Assembly (NCBI GenBank): GCA_039649115.1 | Contig: JBBWZQ010000384.1 | Coordinates: 1 to 22,267 of the forward strand | Source: DATEJJ01 sp039649115 | Lineage (GTDB): Bacteria; Actinomycetota; Actinomycetes; Mycobacteriales; Micromonosporaceae | Length of the DNA stretch: 22,267 nucleotides | Reading direction: 5' to 3' | Part shown: positions 7,793 to 15,430 of the stretch, piece by piece | Numbering within the stretch: the stretch's first letter is position 1 | Layout: every line of letters starts with the position of its first letter | Translations under genes and position numbers: made by a program | The notes under the pieces: generated by a model | Told to the model about the DNA's origin: nothing | Seen by the model: the letters and a program-made list of their open reading frames with translations, nothing else | Databases searched by the model: none

Positions 7793-8602
7793 ATGATGGG
7801 GCCGTCTCACGCGCTGTCCGGCGCGGCCGCGTGGCTCACCGGGTCACTCGCCTTGGCGCACTACGCGCACTACCACCAGACCCCGGTCACACTCGCCGTG
7901 GGCACCGCCATGTGCGCCGGCGGCGCGCTGCTGCCCGACCTGGACCTCTCCGGGCGGGTCACCAGGGACGAAGGCGGCGCGACCGTGGCGCACACCTTCG
8001 GCGTCGTTTCGCTGTTCCTCGCCGAGTGCATCGAGAAGCTGTCGCTGGGCATCTACGACCTGACCCGGATGCGCCGCGACCCGCGCCTGCGCAACGGCCA
8101 CCGCACCTTCACGCACACGCTGCCGTTCAACGTGGGCATCGGGATCGGCGTCTTCGAACTGTGCCTGCACGTCGGCAAGCCGGCGGTGATCGGGGTGCTG
8201 TTCTTCACCTTCGCGATGGCGCTGCGCGGGCTGTTCCAGAAGTGGGCCAGGCGGGCGGGCTGGCTGATCGTCACGCTGGTCGCGGCGGCCGGCGCGCTCG
8301 GCGCGTACGAGCGGCTGGCCGGCGGGCGCGGGTACCCGATGCTGGGCATCGCGCTGGGCGTCGGCGGCATCGTGCACCTGCTCGGCGACATGCTGACCAG
8401 TCACGGCTGCCCGGTGCTGTGGCCGATCCCGACCGGCCGGCGGATGTGGCGCAACATCGGGGTACCCGACCTGGTGGCGGTGCGGGTCGGCGGCCGGGTC
8501 GAGATTTTCGTCCTGCGCACGCTGTTCTTCCTGGTGGCCGTGGTGTCCGGGCTGGCACTGCTGGCACCCGCGCTGCTGCGCCGCTACACCGGCGGCATCT
8601 GA
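7793..8602 (+). CDS. DUF457/YdjM-like membrane-bound metal-dependent hydrolase
   Basis: A 269-aa membrane protein of the DUF457 (YdjM-like) family, annotated elsewhere as putative membrane-bound metal-dependent hydrolases. Family hallmarks are the N-terminal GPSHALSGAAAW with His6, the GALLPDLD motif (44-51), the GHRTFTHTL motif (102-110) and the IVHLLGDMLTSHG motif (193-205), which supply the conserved His/Asp. Several hydrophobic helices are present (about 31-48, 66-85, 111-145, 155-172, 182-200 and 240-262). Two adjacent ATG codons begin the gene; either could be used. A perfect 7-bp hairpin 21 bp past the stop is the likely terminator. Biochemical function is not established for the family. 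Confidence 0.88.
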   Translation: MMGPSHALSGAAAWLTGSLALAHYAHYHQTPVTLAVGTAMCAGGALLPDLDLSGRVTRDEGGATVAHTFGVVSLFLAECIEKLSLGIYDLTRMRRDPRLRNGHRTFTHTLPFNVGIGIGVFELCLHVGKPAVIGVLFFTFAMALRGLFQKWARRAGWLIVTLVAAAGALGAYERLAGGRGYPMLGIALGVGGIVHLLGDMLTSHGCPVLWPIPTGRRMWRNIGVPDLVAVRVGGRVEIFVLRTLFFLVAVVSGLALLAPALLRRYTGGI

Positions 8603-8623
8603 TCGGATCCACCTCGTTCGTTC

Positions 8624-8641
8624 GGCCAGTACCCACTGGCC
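8624..8641 (+). terminator. Hairpin terminator after DUF457 gene
   Basis: GGCCAGT and ACTGGCC pair perfectly as a 7-bp stem around the four-base loop ACCC, 21 bp past the stop codon of the DUF457 gene. There is no T-tract, which is usual for actinomycete intrinsic terminators. It also separates the gene from the DnaA-box cluster that starts 20 bp further on. Confidence 0.6.
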
Positions 8642-8661
8642 ACCCACCGGTCATGCCCCCG

Positions 8662-8736
8662 TTGTCCACCAGTATCGAGGGATATCAACAGCATCCGTGC
8701 CTCTGTTCACAGGGGTTATCCACAGCCTGCGGACAA
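8662..8736. promoter_or_regulatory. Cluster of DnaA boxes in convergent intergenic gap
   Basis: This 146-bp gap separates two convergent genes, so it should hold no promoter for either. It contains a perfect consensus DnaA box TTATCCACA at 8716-8724, TTGTCCACC at 8662-8670 (one mismatch to the actinomycete form TTGTCCACA), and on the other strand TTGTCCGCA at 8728-8736 (one mismatch). A weaker match CTGTTCACA is at 8703-8711. The boxes at 8716 and 8728 are head to head, three bases apart, and GTTGTCC (8661-8667) with GGACAAC (8731-8737) form exact inverted repeats at the edges. The stretch is less GC-rich than its surroundings. oriC of actinomycetes lies beside dnaA and dnaN, which are absent here. 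A datA- or DARS-like DnaA-binding site is possible. Confidence 0.6.
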
Positions 8737-8748
8737 CACTCGCATCAT

Positions 8749-9318
8749 TCAGGACGCAACCGGAATGTCGTACTCCGTGCCGTCTGCCACGTCTTCGCAG
8801 CTTACCGGCACCACCAGGTCGGCATGCGCGGTGAGGTAGGCGCGCGCGCCCACGTCGCTGCCGGCCAGTACCGACATCCCGGCCCAGTGCCCGCGCCCGA
8901 CGAGTACCGGGTACCCGCGCCGGCCCTGGTACGTGGCGGCACGCAGCGCACGCTCGTCGGCACCCTCCGCGAGCCGGCGTACCGCCTCGGCGGAGACTCC
9001 GGGCGTGTCCACGAGCAGCAGCACGGCTGCCGTGACCGGCTGGCTACCGTCGGCAAGCGCGCGCAGCCCGGCGCGTACCGACGATCCGGCGCCGCCGCGC
9101 CAGTTCGGGTTCTCCACCACGTGCACGCCGTCCAGCGCCGCCGCGGCCCGTACCCGCGCCGCCTCACTGCCGAGCACCACCACGATCGGATCGCACGTCG
9201 CCTCCCGCGCCACCGCCAGCGCGTGGTCGATCAGTGACGCGCCGTTAGCTTGGAGGAGTGCCTTGGGGCCGCCGTAACGCTGGCCGCCGGCGGCGGCGAG
9301 CACCATTGCCGCGACCAC
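8749..9318 (-). CDS. MobA/MocA-like nucleotidyltransferase
   Basis: A small NTP-transferase of the MobA-like (NTP_transf_3) family, 189 aa from the chosen start. It has the nucleotide-binding signature LAAAGGQRYGGPKALL near the N-terminus, an LLLVDTPGV metal-binding segment in mid-protein and YPVLVGRGHW. These enzymes join CTP or GTP to molybdopterin, or activate other small phosphates; MocA-type members often accompany xanthine or CO dehydrogenases, but none is visible here. The frame is open to 9390. I prefer the GTG at 9316-9318 because GGAAGG lies nine bases upstream and the family motif starts almost at once; GTG at 9327 and ATG at 9363 are alternatives. The C-terminal end is short, and the DxDTP-type motif common in MocA is reduced to EYDIP. 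Confidence 0.82.
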   Translation of the reverse strand: MVAAMVLAAAGGQRYGGPKALLQANGASLIDHALAVAREATCDPIVVVLGSEAARVRAAAALDGVHVVENPNWRGGAGSSVRAGLRALADGSQPVTAAVLLLVDTPGVSAEAVRRLAEGADERALRAATYQGRRGYPVLVGRGHWAGMSVLAGSDVGARAYLTAHADLVVPVSCEDVADGTEYDIPVAS

Positions 9319-9454
9319 GGTCCGCACCCTTCCGAGACGATCTGGCGCCCGTGCGGTTGACATGGTTCCGCGCACCCGCCCCGACGTCAACTCACCGCGC
9401 CGGGTGGCGTGCCATCCATCAGGTCACGCTCGCGGACGCGCTACCGTGCAAGCC

Positions 9455-9985
9455 ATGCACGGTCCGGCGAGTTGGCAGAAGACCACCCTCATCCAGCACT
9501 CGCACTGCACGTACTGCGGCACGGTGTACCCGGACGGCGTGGCCTGGCCACGCACCTGCGTCGGCTGTGGTGAGATCACCTGGCGCAACCCGCTGCCGGT
9601 GGCCGTCGTGCTGCTGCCGGTGCGCACCGGGGCGGGGCGCACCGGCCTGGTCGTCGTACGCCGCGACATCGAACCGGCCCGTGGCGAGTTGGCCCTGCCG
9701 GGCGGGTACATCGAGGTCGGCGAGTCCTGGCGGGAGGCGGCCGTGCGCGAGTTGCGGGAGGAGACGGGCCTGACCGCCGACGCCGGACAGGTCGGCCTCT
9801 TCGACGTCGAGAGCACTCCGGGCACCATCAACATCTTCGGCCTGCTGCCCACCCGGGACGCGGCCGACCTGCCGCCCTCGGCGCCGACCGAGGAGGCCAC
9901 CGAATGGCTCGTGGTCACCGAGCCGCACCCGCTGGCCTTCCCGACGCACACCGGCGCGGCGGCGGCCTACTTCGCGTCCGCGTAG
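9455..9985 (+). CDS. Nudix hydrolase with N-terminal zinc ribbon
   Basis: A 176-aa hydrolase of nucleoside diphosphate-linked compounds. A zinc ribbon (C18-x2-C21 and C35-x2-C38) comes first, as in NudC/NADH pyrophosphatase relatives and some Nudix regulators. The complete Nudix box follows (84-106: G, five residues, E, seven residues, REL-REE-TGL), preceded by ELALPGG. ATG at 9455 is the chosen start; a GTG at 9446 in the same frame is possible, and no clear ribosome site precedes either. The last 19 bases overlap the 3' end of the convergent polymerase gene. Substrate is uncertain. Confidence 0.9.
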   Translation: MHGPASWQKTTLIQHSHCTYCGTVYPDGVAWPRTCVGCGEITWRNPLPVAVVLLPVRTGAGRTGLVVVRRDIEPARGELALPGGYIEVGESWREAAVRELREETGLTADAGQVGLFDVESTPGTINIFGLLPTRDAADLPPSAPTEEATEWLVVTEPHPLAFPTHTGAAAAYFASA

Positions 9986-11763
9986 CTGTCCACGATGGAC
10001 ACTCCGAGCGGGAACCGGACCGGGGTGTCCCCGAACAGCAGCCGGCGGGCCCGCTGCGCGGCGGCGCCCACCCGCTCGGCCACCTCGGACGCCACCTCCT
10101 CGGGGCTGTGCACGATCACCTCGTCGTGCTGGAAGAACACCAGCCGCGCGGCAGTCCCCGCCAGATCGGTGCGCAGCGTGGCCAGCAGCGCGAGCGCCCA
10201 CTCGGCCGCGGTCGCCTGGATCACGAAGTTGCGGGTGAACCTGCCCCGCGCCCGCGCCGCGGCACCGCCGCTCTCGACCGGCCCGGCCTCCTCCTCGAAC
10301 TCGCGCCACGTCACGGTCGCGGGCGGGCAGGTGCGGCCGAGCCACGACCGCACCAGGCCACCGGTCTCGCCCACCCGCGCGGCCTCCTCCACATAGGACA
10401 GGGCGACCGGGTACGAGCGGCGCAGCGTGGCCAGCGCCGGTGCCGCCTGCCCGCCGGTCTGCCCGTACATCGCGCCGAGCAGCGCGACCTTGGCCCGGTC
10501 GCGGTCACCGGCGAACGCCTCGGCGGCCAGCGCGCCGTACATGTCGCCCGAGCCGGCCGCCCGGCACATCGCCTCGTCACCGGAGACCACGGCGAGCACC
10601 CGCGGCTCCAGCTGGCCGGCATCGGCGACCACCAGCCGCCAACCCGGGTCGGCGACCACCGCGCCGCGGACCACCTTGGGGATCTGCAGCGCCCCACCGC
10701 CCCGGGTTGCCCAGCGGCCGGACACCACGCCGCCCGGCACATACTCGGGGTGGAACCGGCCGCCGGTCACCCACTGGTGGCGCCACGCCCAGCCGTGCGC
10801 GGTCCAGACCCGGTACAGCTCCTTGTACTCCAGGAGCAGCGGTGCCGCCGGGTGGTCCACGCCGCGCAGCACGTAGGCCCGGGTGGAGGGCAGGGTGATG
10901 CCGGCCCGGGCGAACGCGCGCAGCACCTCGGCCGGGGAGTCGGGGTGGATGCGCTGCCCGCCGAACGCCTCGGCGATGCGCCGCGCCAGCTCGGCCAGCC
11001 GCCGGGGCGCGCCGCCGACCGGTGACGCCTCGCCGAGCAGGTCGGCGAGGATCGCGTCGTGGATGTCCACCCGCCACGGCAGGCCCTCGTGGCCCATCTC
11101 CGCCGCGACCAGCGCGCCCGCCGACTCCGCCGCCACCAGAAACCGGAAGCGCCGAGCTTCTGGCGTCGGCGGAACCGACGCGGGTCCGGAGCCTTGTCGG
11201 GTGCCGTCCTCCCTCGTCGCTCCGGTCGCTTCGCTCCCCGCGCTCATCAGTCCAGACGGCACCGGGCCCGGACCAGAACCCGCCGGCCGCCGACCGGAAC
11301 CCAGCGAGGCGATGCGGGCCTGCTGGTGGCGGTACACCTCGATCAGAGCGGTGAGGGGGTCGAGCCCGGGGATGGCCGGCGGCGCCGGCGCGGCGTCGAA
11401 CAGCGCGCCCTGCCCGTCGCCGGGCGCGCGGGCGGCCCGGGGCAGCGGATCGGGCGGGACGGGTGCACCGGTGAGCCGTGCCCATGCCGCCACCATCGAC
11501 CGCGGCTCGCCCCAGCGGCCCTCGTGGCCGAGCAGCAACGCCTCGGTCAGCTCCAGGTCGTGGCAGCGCTCCACCCGGACCCCGGCGCGCAGCAGGCCCG
11601 GATAGATGTCCGCGGTCGCCGGCCACAGCCAGCGCGGCCGGTGTGCGGCCGCCAACCGGGACACGGCCGCGGCGACGTCGACCACCCGCTCGGGCGGGCC
11701 CAGCGGCGCACCCTCGTCGGTGAGCCGCTGCAACGGCCCACCAGGCACGACCGCGATCAGCAC
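9967..11763 (-). CDS. Stand-alone family A DNA polymerase (PolA-like, degenerate exonuclease domain)
   Basis: A 598-aa family A polymerase shorter than Pol I, of the type usually annotated in actinomycetes as bifunctional 3'-5' exonuclease/DNA polymerase. The palm motifs are present: motif A with D381 (VVADAGQLEPR), motif B with R421, K425 and Y433-G434, and motif C with H546-D547-E548. The position matching E. coli Phe762 is Leu429. The N-terminal part (1-150) sits where an exonuclease domain would be, but I see no DxE ExoI motif, so proofreading is probably absent. No 5' nuclease domain is present. Residues about 155-204 form a Gly/Pro/Ser-rich insert whose DNA is an inverted-repeat element (11183-11274). 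It begins 36 bp past the sugar permease stop; its role in repair is inferred from family knowledge. Confidence 0.9.
   Translation of the reverse strand: MLIAVVPGGPLQRLTDEGAPLGPPERVVDVAAAVSRLAAAHRPRWLWPATADIYPGLLRAGVRVERCHDLELTEALLLGHEGRWGEPRSMVAAWARLTGAPVPPDPLPRAARAPGDGQGALFDAAPAPPAIPGLDPLTALIEVYRHQQARIASLGSGRRPAGSGPGPVPSGLMSAGSEATGATREDGTRQGSGPASVPPTPEARRFRFLVAAESAGALVAAEMGHEGLPWRVDIHDAILADLLGEASPVGGAPRRLAELARRIAEAFGGQRIHPDSPAEVLRAFARAGITLPSTRAYVLRGVDHPAAPLLLEYKELYRVWTAHGWAWRHQWVTGGRFHPEYVPGGVVSGRWATRGGGALQIPKVVRGAVVADPGWRLVVADAGQLEPRVLAVVSGDEAMCRAAGSGDMYGALAAEAFAGDRDRAKVALLGAMYGQTGGQAAPALATLRRSYPVALSYVEEAARVGETGGLVRSWLGRTCPPATVTWREFEEEAGPVESGGAAARARGRFTRNFVIQATAAEWALALLATLRTDLAGTAARLVFFQHDEVIVHSPEEVASEVAERVGAAAQRARRLLFGDTPVRFPLGVSIVDSYADAK
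11183..11274. repeat. REP-like inverted-repeat insert within polymerase gene
   Basis: Nested inverted repeats lie inside the polymerase coding region: GGTCCGG (11183-11189) pairs with CCGGACC (11268-11274), and GGTGCCGTC (11200-11208) pairs exactly with GACGGCACC (11255-11263). The loop between them reads, on the minus strand, as an internally repetitive GAGCGAAGCGACCGGAGCG-type sequence. It stays in frame and encodes a low-complexity linker between the exonuclease-like and polymerase domains. The look is that of a mobile palindromic (REP/BIME-like) element tolerated in a linker. The pairing is seen; mobility is inference. Confidence 0.45.
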
Positions 11764-11799
11764 CCCGTCATTGTGGCTGACGGGTCCGACATTCCCCGG

Positions 11800-12747
11800 T
11801 CACTTCAGGGTGCCGGCGGTGAGGCCGGACTGGACCTGGCGCTGGAAGATGACATAGACGACGAGGATCGGCAGCATCGCGATGGTCATGCCCGCGAACA
11901 GGCCGGACCAGTCCGACTTGTACCCGCCGTTGATGGACAGGTTGATCAGGCCCTGGGTGAGCACCGACCGGTCCGCGTCAAAGCCGGACTGCGGGTTCAT
12001 CAGCACCCTTGGCAGCAGGTACTGGTTCCACTGCCCGATCACGTTGAAGATGCCGACGCTGATCAGGCCGGGCCGGGCCATCGGCAGCATCACCTTGAAG
12101 AACAGCGTGGTGTGCGACGCCCCGTCCACCAGCGCCGCCTCCGCCACGCTCGTGGGCAGCGTCTTGAAGAACGAGTGCATGAAGAACACCGTGAACGGCA
12201 GCGAGTACGCGACGTACACCAGGATCAGCCCGTGGTAGGTGTTCAGCATCGGGATGCCGGCGTTGCCCAGGTTGTGCATGGTCAGGAACAGCGGCGTGAG
12301 AGCCAGGAACACGGGAAAGGTGAGCCCGGCCACGAAGAAGTAGTAGACCGCGCGGTTGCCCCGGAACTGGTACCGGGCCAGCACGTACGCGGCCATCGAG
12401 CCCAACAGCATCGTGAAGAAGACACCGAACCCGATCACGACGACGGTGTGCAGGAAATAGTCCCCGATGTGGCCCTTGGTCCACGCCCGGGAGAAGTTGT
12501 CCCAGTGCAGCGTCGTCGGCAGGCTGAACGGGCTGGACAGGATCTGCTTGTCGTCCTTGAAGGCGGACAGCACGGCCCACGCCAGGGGCAGCACCACGAG
12601 GGCCGCCCACAGCACCAGGAACGCCTGGGAGAAGACGTTGAGCGTCCCGCCGCCCTCGCGCCCGCCGGCCTGGCGTTGCCGGACCGGCTGGTCGGCCGCG
12701 GGCGCGGCGAAGGTGGGCACGCCGGCCGAGTGGGTTTCCATCGTCAT
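11800..12747 (-). CDS. ngcG: Sugar ABC transporter permease, NgcG-like
   Basis: A 315-aa MalG-type inner-membrane permease with about six helices after a polar N-terminus of about 35 residues. The EAA loop that docks the ATPase is at 203-222 (EAALVDGASHTTLFFKVMLP). It is the third gene of the importer cluster: the preceding permease ends 13 bp upstream, and that permease's stop sits beside the AGGCAGGA ribosome site used here. The gene symbol rests on the NgcE-like binding protein in the same operon; the permease alone would only support a carbohydrate permease of the MalFG group. No ATPase gene follows, as in other actinomycete sugar importers that share MsiK. Confidence 0.88.
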   Translation of the reverse strand: MTMETHSAGVPTFAAPAADQPVRQRQAGGREGGGTLNVFSQAFLVLWAALVVLPLAWAVLSAFKDDKQILSSPFSLPTTLHWDNFSRAWTKGHIGDYFLHTVVVIGFGVFFTMLLGSMAAYVLARYQFRGNRAVYYFFVAGLTFPVFLALTPLFLTMHNLGNAGIPMLNTYHGLILVYVAYSLPFTVFFMHSFFKTLPTSVAEAALVDGASHTTLFFKVMLPMARPGLISVGIFNVIGQWNQYLLPRVLMNPQSGFDADRSVLTQGLINLSINGGYKSDWSGLFAGMTIAMLPILVVYVIFQRQVQSGLTAGTLK

Positions 12748-12760
12748 GGTCAGGTCCTGC

Positions 12761-13690
12761 CTAGAATTCGACGGCGTCGCGCCGGGTGACCCGTAGCTGG
12801 ATCACGGCGAGGATCAGCGAGAACACCGCCAGCGCGACGCCCATGGCACAGGCGTAGCCGTACTGGCCGTTCTGGAAGGCGGTGTGGAAGAAGTACGTCG
12901 ACATCACCTGGCTGGCGTGGTTCGGCCCGCCCGGCCCCGGCGTCAGCGCGTACACCAGCGCGAAGCAGTCCAGCGCGATAAAGCCGAGGTATACCCAGGC
13001 GACCGACACGGTGTCCCACAGCAGCGGCAGGGTCACCCGGAAGAACTGCTTGCTCCGGGACGCGCCGTCCAGCAGGGCCGCCTCGAAGATGTCCCTCGGT
13101 ATCGACTGCATGGCCGCGGAGAACAGCACCATGTAGAAGCCGAAGCCGCTCCACACCAGCACCCACAGCAGGCACCAGCGCACCCAGTGCTCGTCGTTGA
13201 ACCACAGGATCGGGTTCTGCGCGGAGATGATGTGCAGCTTGATCAGGATCGCGTTGGCGAGGCCGGTGCCGTCGGTCTGGAAGATCGACTGGTACAGGAT
13301 CACGATGATCGCGACCGACAGCACCTGCGGGAAGAACAGCACCACCTTGTAGACCGAGGAGCCCCGCACGCCCTGGACGCCGGCCCCGCCCCCGCGCCCG
13401 CCCACATTGAGCATGAACGCGAGGAACAGGGCCAGCACGATCGTGACAACCGGCAGGATCAGCAGGAAGAACGCGTTGTGCACGACGGCGCCGCGGAAGT
13501 TGTCGTCGCGCAGGAGCCGGCTGTAGTTGCCGAGCCCGATGAACTTCGGCGTGGTGTCCAGGCCGTTCCACTCGTCGAACGAGTAGAACACGTCCTGGAT
13601 GTACGGCCACACCATGAAGAACGCGTACAGCGCGACCGGGATCGCCAGGAAACCCGCGATGAACCGGTACTGACCATGCCGCATGACCAT
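12761..13690 (-). CDS. ngcF: Sugar ABC transporter permease, NgcF-like
   Basis: A 309-aa MalF-type permease with a first helix at about 10-28 and the MVWPYIQDVFYSFDEWNG segment typical of the group. The EAA loop is at 203-222 (EAALLDGASRSKQFFRVTLP). It pairs with the following permease to form the membrane channel. ATG codons at 13690 and 13684 are both possible; GGAG lies four and ten bases before them, so the second may be better spaced. It starts 13 bp after the binding-protein gene, which supports one transcript. Substrate assignment follows the binding protein. Confidence 0.88.
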   Translation of the reverse strand: MVMRHGQYRFIAGFLAIPVALYAFFMVWPYIQDVFYSFDEWNGLDTTPKFIGLGNYSRLLRDDNFRGAVVHNAFFLLILPVVTIVLALFLAFMLNVGGRGGGAGVQGVRGSSVYKVVLFFPQVLSVAIIVILYQSIFQTDGTGLANAILIKLHIISAQNPILWFNDEHWVRWCLLWVLVWSGFGFYMVLFSAAMQSIPRDIFEAALLDGASRSKQFFRVTLPLLWDTVSVAWVYLGFIALDCFALVYALTPGPGGPNHASQVMSTYFFHTAFQNGQYGYACAMGVALAVFSLILAVIQLRVTRRDAVEF

Positions 13691-13703
13691 CGACTCCGCT
13701 GTG

Positions 13704-15134
13704 TCAGGAGGAGCGCTTGTGCTTCGGGATGCTGCTGTCCTGCGCGGTCTTGTCGGCCGCCTTCTGCACCGCCGCGATCCACTTGTCGGAGGTGGTCTGG
13801 CCCTTCATGAGCAGGTCGATCTGGTTCTGGAACTCCTTGTACAGATCGTCGTACCAGTCCGTGAAGTGCCACTGGATGATGTTCGTACCGGCATTCTTGA
13901 TCATCGCGCTCGCGGAGACCATCGAGGAGCTCTGCACGCCGGTACCAGCACCCTCGATGCAGGTCAGCGAGTTGGTCAGCTCGGAGAACTTGTCGGCCGC
14001 CTGCTTGGAGGCCATGATGCGCAGGAACTCCTTGCCGCCGGCCACGTTCTTGGCCGCCTTCGGCACCACGTACTGCCCGGCGGCGCTGGCGCGCGCCGCG
14101 CCGTAGGGCATCTTGTCACTGGAGGTGAGGCTGGGCACCGGGATGATCGTCAGCTTCACGGTCGCCGGAGTGGTCGCCTTCATCTCGTTGGACAGCCAGG
14201 TGCCGCAGGGCAGCAGGGCCGCCTTGCCGTCGATCAGCGCCTGCTGCGACTGGGTGTGCGTGAGACCCTGGGTGCCCGGGTACAGGTAGCCGCCCTTGGC
14301 GATCTCGGTGATGAAGTCGAGCGTGGTCTTGACCGACGGGTCCTTCCACGCGTTGGGCTCCAGGTTGTCGATGGCCACCGACACCTCGTTGCCGCCGACC
14401 TTCGCGATCCAGTCGCACAGCGGCCAGCCCATGTAGTACGGGAAGTGTCCCGCGTACGCGAACGGAGCGACGCCGGCCGCCTTGATCGTCTTGAACAGGG
14501 TGAGCATCTCCTGGCCGGTGGTCGGCGCCTTCCAGCCCTTCGCGTCCCACACGGTCGCGTCGTAGTAGAAGCCGAAGATCGTGTAGTTGTACGGCAGCAT
14601 GACGAACTTGCCGTCGATCGTCCCCTGGTCGACGGTGCCGGGCAGGAACGTTTCCTTCACCTTCTTGCCGGCGATGTCCAGCGACGGCGCGTCCAACAGG
14701 TCCGTCAGATCCGTGAGCTGGCTGGACAGCTGACCGATCGCCATCATGTTCGCGCCGTCGTTGTCCAGCACGTCCGGCGGGTTGCCGGCGGCGAAGCGCG
14801 GCTGGTACTGGTCCTGGATCTTCTGCGTGGATACGTGCTGGACCTTCGCCTTCGCGAACGTCTTGTTGTACATCTGCTCGTCGAACTTCGCGTACGCGTC
14901 GCCGAACCCGCCGTTGAAGATGACGACTTCCAGCGGCGCGTCCTCCTTGACGCCGAACGGGTTCGTCGCGGACTTCGCGCCCCCGCTGCTGCTGCTCGAA
15001 GCGCCACCGCCGCTGGCACACGCCTCCAGCAGGCCCGCGGCGGGCACCGCGAGCAGTCCGGCGGCGGCACCCGCGCGCAGCAGGCGGCGGCGGCTCAGGT
15101 CGGCGGTACCGGGGGTTTCCTGGGTATCTGACAT
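13704..15134 (-). CDS. ngcE: N-acetylglucosamine/diacetylchitobiose ABC transporter binding lipoprotein, NgcE-like
   Basis: A 476-aa extracellular sugar-binding lipoprotein. The leader has a Tat motif (SRRRLLR at 14-20) and a lipobox ending LLEAC with Cys39, followed by a Ser/Gly-rich spacer. The mature N-terminus (KSATNPFGVKEDAPLEVVIF, then GGFGDAYAKF) and the later RFAAGNPPDVLDNDGANMM and LTDLLDAPSLD segments strongly recall NgcE of Streptomyces, which binds GlcNAc and (GlcNAc)2. This recognition is from memory and not from a search; a different disaccharide is possible. It heads the ngcE-F-G operon behind a 296-bp gap holding tandem repeats and follows the RpiR regulator gene in the same direction. 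Import of chitin breakdown products fits the secreted polysaccharide genes at the left of the window. Confidence 0.85.
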   Translation of the reverse strand: MSDTQETPGTADLSRRRLLRAGAAAGLLAVPAAGLLEACASGGGASSSSSGGAKSATNPFGVKEDAPLEVVIFNGGFGDAYAKFDEQMYNKTFAKAKVQHVSTQKIQDQYQPRFAAGNPPDVLDNDGANMMAIGQLSSQLTDLTDLLDAPSLDIAGKKVKETFLPGTVDQGTIDGKFVMLPYNYTIFGFYYDATVWDAKGWKAPTTGQEMLTLFKTIKAAGVAPFAYAGHFPYYMGWPLCDWIAKVGGNEVSVAIDNLEPNAWKDPSVKTTLDFITEIAKGGYLYPGTQGLTHTQSQQALIDGKAALLPCGTWLSNEMKATTPATVKLTIIPVPSLTSSDKMPYGAARASAAGQYVVPKAAKNVAGGKEFLRIMASKQAADKFSELTNSLTCIEGAGTGVQSSSMVSASAMIKNAGTNIIQWHFTDWYDDLYKEFQNQIDLLMKGQTTSDKWIAAVQKAADKTAQDSSIPKHKRSS

Positions 15135-15430
15135 CTGACTCTCCTCGATTCGTGGTCAGGCTCTACGCGGAGAGGTGGATCGGGGGTACCTCGCCCGCCT
15201 TGAACGCACGGCCGGCCCCGACGACCGCCCGGCGCCGGGAATGGCGCGGGTGGCCGGCGCGGCCGGACCGGCCAGGCCGTCACCCGCGGGGCGACGGCGG
15301 CACTCCACCGTGGGCGGGGCCGCGATCCGGCCCGGCGCCGCCGGCGACATCTTTCCTGGGGGTACGGGACGGCTTCCTGGTTGTACGGGACGGCGGGACC
15401 TGCTTGCTGGGCCCTCGTGCAAGCGCCTGG
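15135..15430 (-). promoter_or_regulatory. Upstream region of ngcE
   Basis: This 296-bp gap between rpiR and ngcE should hold the ngcE promoter. Seen in it: the 21-bp tandem repeat (15353-15394), an inverted repeat GCTTGC/GCAAGC with an 11-base loop (15402-15424) just past the rpiR stop that could be a weak terminator, and a minus-strand open frame of 92 codons (15156-15434) whose ATG overlaps the rpiR stop. That frame is Arg/Pro-rich and has poor third-position GC in its first third, so I do not call it a gene. A clear -35/-10 pair was not found. Confidence 0.4.
15353..15394. repeat. 21-bp tandem direct repeat upstream of ngcE
   Basis: Two back-to-back copies of 21 bp, 15353-15373 and 15374-15394, agree at 19 of 21 positions: both begin TTCCTGG and end GTACGGGACGGC, differing only at positions 8-9 (GG versus TT). 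The period equals two helical turns, as expected for a regulator bound twice on one face. They lie about 220-260 bp before the ngcE start. Confidence 0.6.

Noticed and set aside
8662..8736. Chromosomal origin oriC
   Set aside because: No dnaA, dnaN, recF or rpmH gene is nearby and too few boxes are present; kept only as an accessory DnaA-binding site.
12884..15131. Plus-strand open frames of 300-480 codons opposite the transporter genes
   Set aside because: Composition is Arg/Gly/His-rich with no domain, while the minus strand carries well-conserved transporter genes.
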